Assembly: GCA_008828725.1 (NCBI GenBank)
Contig: MEHQ01004467.1
Coordinates: 39,259-103,258, forward strand
Direction of reading: 5' to 3'
Origin: Saccharina japonica
Taxonomy: Eukaryota > Sar > Phaeophyceae > Laminariales > Laminariaceae
DNA: 64,000 bases
The notes under the pieces are model-generated. The model was not told where the DNA came from. It did no database searches and saw only the letters and a program-made list of their open reading frames with translations. Below are positions 28,101 to 40,100 of the stretch, piece by piece. A program made the translations under genes and the position numbers. Within the stretch, counting starts at the first letter, position 1. Every line of letters starts with the position of its first letter.

Positions 28101-31100
28101 TACTGTGTTCCCCCGGAAACCGCGCGGTCTTCGCTTGAACAGCAGGGCGGTGCGGTGTGGAAGCCGCCTTTTCCAAAATAACGCTAGAGAATTTATACGC
28201 GTAGGGGAGTTTAGGATGGGATTCGGCGGAAAACTTTTCCCTTGCGAAGGTGTGGCGGTGTGACTGCTCTGTAGATCGTGTCCAGACAGCCCGCACGAGA
28301 CCAAGTATTCCGAAAAAATGAAAACAGTCAATTCAGGGGGTGGATACGTACCGCATAACACTCGAGATGATAAAATGATAACATGATAAGATAAGACGTC
28401 TCCTCGGGCGAGTGAGTGTCTCAAGCTCGTTCTCTCGACAACGGCGAAAGTGTAACCGCCGAGCAACGCGTCTATGGAAATATCTCGACGAGATTTTTTT
28501 TAATACCTCGCCGATATGTTTGGAAAGATCTCATCGGGAATATCTCTTTTTAACGATCTCGTCGAGATCTTTCTAAAGGCCACCATTTTCGTTAGGGTGC
28601 CGTGCCCCCTGAACATGTTTTGGGTGGAAATCCACTCCAACATTGATCACAGGGGGCGTGTTATCTTGAATACAGCCAGTATACATTTAGTGCCTGGTAG
28701 TCTGTAGTCAGACTCGTGATTCGCACCCGCCAGTCAGCCGGCCAGAGCTTTCTTCTACGTGCGAGGGTTTTGGTGGCGTAGTCTAGGGGTGACGCATTTG
28801 CGGGGAGGGTTTAACGGGCTGAGACATTACCGCTAAATACTATTCATATTAATAAATACCCTCAGGTAGGTTAGGGACGATTATTTGCGCCAAGGCTTGT
28901 TGAATCATCGCCGAAAAATAACGCGTTTACAATCACCTTGTATATAATGATAGTTCAGTGTCGGTGTGGGTACCGACAGCCGGAAATACCGCGGGGCGAG
29001 CGGGGCAAGCCCATTCACTAATGCTGTTAGGCAGGGGAAGGGCGAGGACTACAGTAGTTTAGTTGTGCTAAATCGTGCACGGGGAGGCATAACGTAGGAC
29101 GTGGGCTGTCTAGGTTAAGTCGATCGCTTCTACCACAGGAGAACAGAGTAATCAGAGCCAAGTAAAACAAGCCCATTCACTAATGCTGTTAGGCAGGGAA
29201 AGGGCGAGGACAATTAATAGCTTCGTTGTGCTGAATCGGGTACGGGGAGGCATAACGTAGGACGTGGGCTGTCAAGGTTAAATCGATCGCTTCTACCACA
29301 GGAGAACAGAGTAATCGGAGCCAAATATATGATGGTGCTTAAACATAACGGGATACGCGAGCGCCTGGGTCTATCGTGGGACCTGATTATAACACTGTAA
29401 GTATACTGCTGTAGTTCTTCTATGATATGCCCCCCGTTACAGTTAGTAAACTGAACGATTGAACGGTACCAATTTCGAGGGAGTTCCATTTTTGCATTTT
29501 CCCGTATACTCTCGTATTACTGGCAAGATTTGCCGCCACTGCAACTGTCTGTAGCCTGTTGCGCCTTACCCTTGCGGTTTGTGTTTTTTCCTCGTCATAA
29601 TCGCGGCCCAGATCGCAGGTCTACTATTTAATAAACGAAACCACGACTGCCCTTCATAAAGTGTCGCCGCTATGAGACGCCACGTTAATATTCCAGGTAC
29701 AGTACCGGTGAAAAGTTCATGCCTCGGAAAATGGCTCCGCTTTTCCTTCGTTTTACAGCTCCCGTGTAGGGCTTGTAAGCAACCGCAACACGGGGTTGTC
29801 TTGCTTAATTGATTTTCAAGGATATTTCGTCATTGATAGAGTACTTGCTTATTACGGTTGCATGGCTCCGTAGTTTACCTTCGAAAACCCAGATTTTTTT
29901 TATTATTTTAGTTTTGTCCATCCCGTTTATTGTATTCGCCCTTCTTTTCTCTCTCCCTCATGAGTCGTAACTCAGATCCGGGGTCACTAAGAAGGCTCTT
30001 CTCCACCCTCCCCACTACGGTTCTTGCTTTGTATTTGTATCGCGAGAAGAATTCAGCACTTTCTTCCCTCGTCGACTTGCGTCGGATGTGTGTAAAAAAT
30101 CATGTTAATTTTAGTACGTTTGAAAATACTCTACAAAACCCATATACCGGTATACGATATATTTGAAGACTAAAACACGCACACATATACGAGCTGGGCC
30201 AGCCAAGAAACCTACAAAGCTTCCTAAAGTAGTATCTCGTGAACCACTGCGAATTAGGCTACAAAATTTTGAAGCGCCACCCCTGACATAGCAGTGCTTG
30301 TGCAAAAAAATTTTGTATCTTAAAAATTATATACATTTTTTTTTCTCGACTCGATCTCGCCGAGATATCCGCGAAAACTCGAAAACAACATTTTTTTCAT
30401 TCTAATTTCGTATAAAAAATGTCATTTTCGATCAACATGAAATTTGGTGGGGACAATGCTGAAGGCACAAGGAGAAGATCGATGTAAGTCTCGTTGCCCA
30501 ATTCGCCACCCATCAAGAGATATGACCAAAACTCGATTCCATATATAAGTCAAGTAATTACGGAAAAAATGGTAATTCCGTCATGCCCCGACCAATTTCG
30601 AGAGTTTTACTCTGAAATTTTCACCACGTCTTTGAACCGTGCGTGCAAAAATACCTGCCGCCTGCCCTCTTTGATTTTTTTTTTTTCCGAGTAGTTTTGA
30701 TCGCTTTTGCATTTTTTTCGATTTTTGGATCGTCGTATCTCTCTCGAGGGGAAAAAAAAAAAAAGGGCAGGCGGCAAGTGTGTTGATTAGTACATGATCT
30801 ACACTGTGTCCAAATTCCAGGTCCTAATTCGTTAAATTGGTCGGGCCATGGCTAATCTGCTTTAAAAACATTTTTTTGGCTGGCCCAGCTCGTATGATAT
30901 ATGTATGGATGTCTGCTTACGTTGTAAATATTTTTTCAATGGACAAGAGTAAAACATGTACATGGTATTTGTATGGCGTTTAGTATAGCATACTAAAAAC
31001 CATACAGCTCAAAAGAGCGAAAAGCACGGCTGTGTTGCTTCGACTATGCTTACAAAAAGAAGAAACGATATTATTAATAGTACGTACTGTAATCATGTTT

Positions 31101-34100
31101 TTTTGCTTGCACCAACACATATACGTATTATACAATCCCGTGTCAAGTTGTGGTGGCTCACGCCACGGCATAAAAACAAAAAAACGCCCCGCGTCTGACG
31201 TCCCTATGAGCATATCAGCATATCCCGCTCCAGGGGCGCCCACAAGAAAAAATGCCGAATGAATTAAATTGCTTCACAAATGCTTCACCCGGAATTAATC
31301 AATCTCAGGACCTACCGGCATATAAACAAAAATAAAAAACGATACCTGGTACTTCGTACGCATATGATACCTCGTACAGGTATTTCTTTAGCCATCCGAC
31401 CCGGCAATGTGATAGCACGTCCTCACGTAAACACCTCCGAAAATATGAATTTTGGGGTGCGTGGTTGGTTACGAGCTCTTGCGAGGGTACAAGGTGAAAA
31501 GTTACCAACCACATATATAAAATGTCACGTGTTTGCTTCCAGGGCGATAGCGGGTAGCGGCCTACAAGAAAAAATGTCGGAACATGTTTTGTTTTGTTTT
31601 TAATGAATTAACAATCTGACCCGGAAAAAAGGGAGTTTTTCTATATTGATAACATTAAATACTTTCAACTTTTTTTCTTTTTTTTTTTCCAATCCCATTT
31701 ATTATCTTCGCCCTTCCTTTCTCTCTCCTTCCTAGTCGTAACTCAGATCCGGGGTCACAAAGTAGGCTCTTCTCCCTCCTCCCCCACTACGGTTCTTGCC
31801 TTGCTTTTTATCGCGAGAAGATTTCAGCACTTTCTTCCCTCGTCGACTTGCGTCGGATTCCGCCTACCCACGCCACGAAGGCGCTCTCAGCAATTGGTTC
31901 CTTTTTATTTTTTCAAATAAAGACAAAATCTCTCACCACGGTGGGATTCGATCCTGGGTACCAATGGTAGTAGTCTTTGAAGCTGACCACTACTCTACCG
32001 GGGCGACCGGCAATTACAATATTTAATACAAATGCTCCTACATATATGTACGTATTTGTTTCGGGTCAGGGTCAACATGCGCCAGCGGGGGGTTACGAGT
32101 TATTTGGGGCTAAAGCTGCCAGCCACACAGCCACACAGCCGTTTTGCACCGATCACGTGAGCAAACCACTTGAAATGTAGTGTACCGGTAGGAAATAATG
32201 GACGAAACTAACAATAGAGAGGGAAGGGAGGGAGGGAGTGGGCTGGAGATGGAGAGGGAGGGGGAGAGGGAGGGGGAGAGGGAGAGGAAGGGGGGGAGCG
32301 CGAGAGAGAGAAACTACGAGACTACAGGACAGGTGTACGTAGGCTACAAATCAATGTAAGGGACACAACAAACATTCTATAGAAAGATAAGGAGATACTC
32401 GCAGAAAGAAGGAGGATACTACAGGAGGGCTGAAGGTCATATAAACGATGGCTCGTACGAGTACGAATAACGATACGCATTCATATCAGTCAGCGAAAGG
32501 CTTTGAAATGCACTTATTGCCGTCAGGTAGTGGAGCCGGCCGAAATTCGGAGGAAATATCTCCTTTCGACGACAACATTTAATAGCTGCACTTTACAACC
32601 GCGCATCGACACACTTCGGCTCCAACTTCGTACTGAAAACTCAAGACTGATAATATGTAACCCTGCTCGGGCTTCAGAAGGAAAACTTGACGCTAAGAAG
32701 CTAAAAAGTACCCGGGTAACGGTAACAGCTGCTATTTACACAGGAAGTATAATATACAATATACGCCACTGGGCACGATCGGGGGATGATTCTAATTAGT
32801 GCATGAGTGTCCGAGTTCTAAATCAATGACGTATTGTACCTACGAAACTAGCGCGACATGATCCTATATGCCCGTGCTGTTATTAATATATTAATAGGCG
32901 CTCACGCTGCTCCTGAACGGTTAATTACTACTACGAGTATGAATACATAATAATAACGCCAAAGATTTTGTTGTTTCGGTCGCTATCCCTTATATCCCTT
33001 AACACACACAGAACTGAAAAAAATGTCCCACACTAATTCCAAGTAGTTTGTCCCCAAATTCGTGTGACCAGTTCTTAAGTCCATCCCGAAGGGGTTCATA
33101 GTTCATAATACAGGGAGTCGTACATATATATTTTAAAAAATTAAAAAACAACAGCTGTGAGCTCGAGGATTTCGTCGAAGCTCATCTTTGACACGTAGCT
33201 GAGTGTAATACTTCGATAGCGCGTACTTACGGATTTTATATGTCCTCATGTAGGATGTACATCCCGTATGAGGGGGGGGGACAATCTGAGGCTGTAGAAT
33301 TCAGGAGGCGTGTGTCTAATTGTGGGGGGAGAAATAATTTAAATTAAATTAAAATTAAAATTAAACAGTCTAAAATAAACGTACCAGGTATACTATAGTG
33401 TTCCGACGAGTTGACGTGATAGAGTGGGTCTACATATGGCACATGTCGACGGGTAGAAAGGAAGGTTTAATGTGAAGGAACACACACACACACACACATA
33501 TGGCACAAGCTTGTTCACGTGGATTAGGTTGGTGTTGACCTTGTTGTCAAATTCTATTAGCCCGTCGCCCCAAAACGATAATCCCTGCCCGCAATGCCCG
33601 CAATGCGTTTACGTACGGTACGATTCACGCCAACTGAGTGATGTTAAGATCTGGTATATATAGAGGTATCTTTACCCGACGTTTATATCGTATCTAAATA
33701 AAATGACATTTTTAGAGCCGCGGGTTGGTTAGACTTTCAAGTTGGCTCTTAATAGCGAAATAAGCCAACTAATGCCGTACAATACGAAGTAGTAACTTGA
33801 CGTTACAAGAATATATACAGAAGTAGTCGATGATACACCTCGAGCCACAAAAACGTGCCGGTCAGATTCAAAGACGCATAACCACGTGTAACTCCGCAAA
33901 TGATCCCACGCAACTACGATTTGAATAGGTACGGAAGGACTCAATCCACGGTATACCATAAAGGGGTTGGGTTGCAGTTAGCCTTTGCCTTATGAGGCGA
34001 TATTTTTTTACTGACTTGTTAGTATACTCCTCAAGTGAGTTCTTCATATCAATTTCTTTTGTTTCCGTGGTTTTCTGCTTACGGGAATGTTAGAAGCGAT

Positions 34101-37100
34101 CGACGTTAAAGCTCATGCTGCACAATGTCGGATGGCAAAGATGATAATAATATGAATAGTGAGCTACTATCGATTGGTGTGGTAGTTTTTTTCTCGAAAA
34201 TGTTTCTTTCAAGACTTCGAAATATTAATAGCGCATTCCTTGTCTTATCTTAAAGGTCGGGGAGCGCGAGCAAACTCCTTCTAAGAAGTCGTGCTTCGGG
34301 TGACTTACTAAATAGTATTGAGCTCCTCATGTGCGAGGAGCTCAGAAAATACGCCACCACCCCTAAAAGGCATTTTGCTTGAAGGTGGTTAGTAAAATCT
34401 TAAAAATCAACAAAAAACACACACACGCACAGCTGAAAAACTCTTATTAATATTAGTCGGCTATTTGAAGCCAGCTACAACAACTAAAAACAGCTCTTCA
34501 TAGTCGGCTGCTGCTTGTAGCCAGCTAAAAACCGCTAAAAAAACTCTTCAAATAGTTGACTGTGTAGCCAGCCAACTCGGTAGCCCTAAAGTCCCAAACA
34601 TCGCAACAACCCTTACTTCAGGCTTGACTCACCCGTGTCCTCATTTTGGGCGTTAGCGGCGCTCCACCACCCGACTCCGCGGAGACGCTGGCCGCCGTTG
34701 TTCTGCTCGTCCTTGTTTCGCGGGGCGAAGCTCGCCGGTTTTATTCCGTGACTGGGTTTCGCCTGCACACACGATAGTATAATAGGTATATACCAGGTGT
34801 ATTTTTAGAAAGGTGAGAAAGACACCTCAGCAGCAGCAGTTCAGTGACATCGAGATTTTTACTCATCCCACGCGGTGCAAGGTTTTGCACTTTTTGCCTT
34901 CTGAGGCAAATATTCAATATTAATTGCACTTTTTGCCTTCTGGGGCAAATACTATTTTGAAGTTTTTGCCTTTTCGAGGCAAATATTGCAGAAATATTGC
35001 ACTTTTTGTCTTTTTGAGGCAAATATTGCACTTTTTGCCTTCTTGAGGCAATATTTCCACACCCGTCTGAGCTCTCAAGCGAGAGAGAGCAACTACTGGT
35101 CAATATGACTATTTTACTAGTATACTAGTAATAGTATATTGTTTTGGGACTATGATAGCGATATTTATAGAAATGGAATGGGGGGGCTACACACCAACAG
35201 ATTTCATCGGATTCGTGTTTCGGTTGAGATTTTGGATAACGAGCTCCTCGTATAGATGAGGAGCTCAGAGAATAAGCCACAACCCTTGCAAGGCATTTTT
35301 GCTCTTTTCGTCCTATATATCCTATAGAAGTCATTTAACCTGGGCCATTTAGCCCGCTTAAGGCACCTTTTAGGACCGCACTCCTATATTGCGGACAGTT
35401 GGAGACAAACGAATGGAAATAGAGGTACATGGGTGGGTTGCGACGGGGTGCGTATGATCCCCCATGCAAGATGGTATGATCCCCCATGCAAGATGGTATA
35501 TAGCGGCATACAGACTGCACAGAACACCCAATGAGAAGCACGAAAAGTGGTCCAGGCTGGGGTTCTTATTTGAGAAGGGGCGCGTTCTACAAAATCTTCA
35601 GTATAACGACTCCCGAATTTCTTGTTTTCTTGTAAATTTCAGCCTGTCTTTCTTATTGCTCGCTTTCTTATTTGGTGTCGTGCACTCTGTACATTAGTGG
35701 GAGGTTGGGAGTATCAGACGTGAATGTGTAGTCTATATGCATTGCCGAGATGAATGCAATACACGCCTTCGAATAAAAAACTGAAGCAGCATATATGTAT
35801 GGTACACCTGCGCTGCCAGGCTCAGCGACCGCACAATGGAGGACTGGGAACACAGAGCAGGCCATCTCTTGGCATGGCGAATCGATTCAAAAAACTGAAA
35901 ATGGAGGTTTGAACACCTTCACAGGCGTGTGTTTGACCCGGGAGACCGGCGAAATGGGCCCGCTTTTCTAGAAAACTAACACCTAGCCATTTCGGGAGAG
36001 GCATCCAACGCCGCTTGCCATTTCTTCAGGATATAATTTTGAAACACATTTGTCGTCTTACTCCAGTTTTCTCAAAATCAGTTTCGGGGTGCGTTTTAAT
36101 CGAAAAGCGGGCCTCGTTTTCAGAGGAAACGTCGATATATACTACAGTGGTACGTAATAGTAGTTGGGAATCTCTTCCTTGAGTATTTTCTCCGAAAAAG
36201 GCAACACCGTGAACGATTCGGACAATGCCCCTGGAGAAAATAAAAACGGGTCTAAATAAAATAATATCATACGACCTCTCACCAAAAAGACCGCAAGTAT
36301 TCTGACAAGAGCGTGCCCGATTCGGTTCGACTCTGGGTGTAAATAAAACGTGAAAGCAAGTAGAAAACAGAGGTTCGAGTATTTTACTTCGGTTTTCAAA
36401 AACCTTTCAGAAGAGATGGCCTTGATTAACCCATTCAGAACTGAACGAAATTATCCCACACCATTTCCAAGTAGTTTAACCCCAATTACGTGGGGACCAG
36501 TTCTTAAAGGGGTTGACAGCTGCTTGCGCACATAAACTCGCCCAGTACCTTTTGGCCAAATTCTATAATTATCTTGCACATCGGCCACGAACCAATAACC
36601 CTTATACCTGGTATCGTACTGCTATACCCAAACCTTAACGCCTGGGATCACCAATCACCAACCCTTTTGAGGGGGGGGTGGGGCGGGGGGGCTCGAAGTC
36701 GGGTGGGACGGTCGCGCGCGCGACTCTCGCCCGGCTCCGCCGCGTGTTTTGGTGGCGTTTCGTTTATTACGAGCGAATGCGAGTTTCTAATTTTGACCAA
36801 GTCTCTCGTTTTTTTCGAACCCTGCCGGCTGAAACGCCAGCCTCGACCAATGACAGAGCAGTATTGGTGGAATCCCCGCAGGAAGCGTGTGTGCACGGCT
36901 CCTGAGCTAGATCAGGCAGCCCGCCGCTGCCGTACGTAGCACTGTGTACTGCAATTAGGCTGCAATGCTGCTGTGGCCTATCTACTCGCTGCAGACAACT
37001 GCGTACGTACCATGTACAGCTGTGCTGTGTCACCGATCAGCAACTCGGTATAGACTACCAGGTAACTTCTGGCTACCGCTGGGTAGCATGGTAGCTGGCT

Positions 37101-40100
37101 GGACTAAAACCATACTCCGTAGTTGTTGCACGAGTCTATATGGTATAATACACATGGTGTCGTACATCAGCTTCGAAAGTTGAGTTTTGACGAAATCCTC
37201 GATCTCACAGCTGTTTTTTTTTTTTTTTTTTTTAATATAAAAATATATATAGAAGGCCTCTCGAGTCCATCCGATAAATTTAGGGGCCTGGATATCTGGA
37301 TATATATTTCTATACTTCGTATTTTTATATATTCCAAGGGCTCGCGTCGATCACGCCATAAACCATAAAAATCATATTATACCCACGTCGAAACCACAGA
37401 ACACACAGCAGCAAGTACTACACGTATATATGATATGATACATAGCCCCCAGCTTCGTGATGTTGATACATAGTAGGCCCATCGCTGTGGGCTCCAGAGA
37501 AAGAGGAAGATGTGGGATGTGGGATGACCGTGGTTGTGGGCAGAGTGCAAACTTAGAACGATTCGGTGGACGGATTAAAAAGTTTCGATTTTCGGATCAT
37601 CAACCGACGAAAATTAAAAAAAAAAAAAAAAACCCGTGCTGAATATTATTATGCGGTGCCAGAAACAACAACTACGGAAGCACTGGCATCCCGTCAGTTA
37701 TTACAACAAACACGTACTGGGTACGTAACGTAGTAAGTCGATGAGTATACATGCAACGAAACAAAATGTAAGTATCTCCCAGCGGTGGATCTTATCTACT
37801 TCGTGAATACCTGGTATTTTAGTATTTTACATGTTCTAGGTTTATAACTATAACTAGCACCACAACACCAGGATGTCGCTGAGACAACTTCAACCTTTCT
37901 CTTTTTTTCCTGGACATATCGTACTGGTATGTTATATACCATACCAAAGCACAATCAATAATCAAGATACGACTATGACATACTCGTAGTCGTAGTCGTT
38001 CGTTTGTTCTCCGTCGCATAGACTCGACCACCCACCTACTCGAAACGACTGCGGCGGTGTTATCATGACGGGATTATTACAGTAGTAGGATTTTGTGTTC
38101 CTCTCTTTTGGTTTTTGTGATTGCCGTTCCTCTCTCTTTTGGGTTTTGTTCCTTCGTTCCTGGGGCTTCGTACGCTGGTTGCGAATGATTGGTCGAGAGT
38201 TTTTACGTAGAGCCTTGGTAGAGCTAACAATTACGTCATAAATATCTCAAACGGAGGACACGACAACCGTACCAAACTGATACTCGTGAAAACTACCAGC
38301 TATCGCCTCAAGAACCGGTCCCCCGTTTTTGGGGACAAACTACTTGGAATTAGTATGGAATACAATTTCCAGTTCTGAATGGGTTAACGGGGTACGGTTA
38401 CACTCTCCCTCTTCAGCCTTACGTAGATTGTACTGCACTGCGCGTACTATCTCTGTGCCGTAGTTTTGTGACCACAGAACTGGTACCTTTTTAGGATGAA
38501 GAATCGGCACGGATACTGGGTGTGCTGGATGTCGACGGGTAGAAAGGAAGGTTGAATGTGAAGAACACACACAGATTGTCCGTTTTTTCACGAAAAACGT
38601 CGGCGAGAGAGTTAACGGGGTACGGTTACACTCTCCCTTTCACGCACATGCGTACCTCTCACGTACAGCAGTAGATTGTCCGTTATTTCCACGACGACAG
38701 GAGACGATTTTGTTAAGTTTTATAAAGAGAATGCGAGTTCCTACTGCAATTTGGACGGTGAGCCAAAACAAAACATTACTCTGTGCGGCTGCATGTGGAC
38801 TACCAGGTACCGTTTTATAGGGGACCCCTTTAGAGTTGCCTGAAGCGTCCGTTCAACGGCAGTATATATACATATGTACGAGCATGAGAATGCCGTAATA
38901 ACGCCAACGCACACCACAAGTTCATGATTCATGACAGATATGCTGTACGTCGTACGTACTCGTAGGGTTTATATGTTTATATTCATATCATACGACAGCT
39001 GTATCCCCTGTCGTACAACCTATGCGCAATTTCCTGGCGACCGCTCAAAACGTCTGTGCATGTGTGCGTGTGTGTGTACTTGACGTTAAACCGTCCTTTC
39101 TACCCGTCGACATCCAGCACACCCAGTGTCCGTGCCGATTCTTCATCCTCTTAGACAGATATCATACGTATATCCTAGCAGTGCTGTGTTCACAAAACTG
39201 CCGACTACTGCTGTCTGTACAGATAAAAAACTCTTCATCATCACCACATCATCAGCACGAACGAGCTGCCGTGTAGCGCGCACGCACCACACGCGACCCA
39301 CGCCTACAGCAGCAGCAGTGCATAACGCCTCATTAGCAATTTTTTTCACGCTCGATGCTAAAGGAGAGAGGAGTTGGTATAGGCCTGGTACTCGTACCTC
39401 TGCTGCTGCCCCTATAAATAAGGATCGTTTGGTGTAAAAGTATACGAAGTATCGTAACTGCCTGCTGTATAATCCGAAGAGTCCTTTCGTATTACATTTA
39501 TAGTGATTTATAGAGACCGGTATGTTGCCATAAAGAGGGTGACGATGACGGCGCTCCAGGAGCGACCTCGGCAACCATCGCATGTTCCCCATGGATACGA
39601 GTACGTACTCCGTACACATGCCACACCACCAGCGGGTTATTACCGACAGCAGTACCAGTACCAGTACCAACGACTATTATTAGCTTTTCGAAGAAAAATG
39701 CGCCGTGCAATGCACGCATATGAGACAGACCCATCATCGAAATTATACATTTATTTTTATTTTCACGATTTTTACATGCATCGGATGGGGCACTCTTGTC
39801 CGGAAATGTAAGGGCTGTTTGGGTGTTAACATGACCAACTACATCGTCCTTATATTTCCGGACAGAACGGTGCGATGTTGCACCCCACACTATCTCGTTA
39901 GTGATTACGTAGTGAAAAGTATTTTCACTGTGAGCGTACGCTGCCTTGCAATTATTTTTGGCGGTCATATATGTACTGTAGGTCATACTTTTTAGCGCCT
40001 TACTATCACACCGTTTACGACTGACTACCATGCCCGGAAATGTAACAAAAGGACCGTTTGAAACCTAAGCGGCCCTAGCAGCAGTTCCAGGCACAGCGAT

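Larger units (their letters stand above)
22837..30397. repeat. Segmental duplication block X, copy B
   Basis: Second copy of the 11,974-20,345 block, with one 406-bp unit instead of three. It contains exon 3 (CR1). The shift to copy A is 10,863 bp left of the 406-bp array and 10,051 bp right of it. Confidence 0.9.

Noticed and set aside
11632-33220. Reading the whole duplication as an assembly artefact
   Set aside because: Scattered differences, different 406-bp unit numbers, a chimeric SINE and rearranged flanks argue for real sequence. An artefact of joining two haplotypes is not excluded and is listed as a check.
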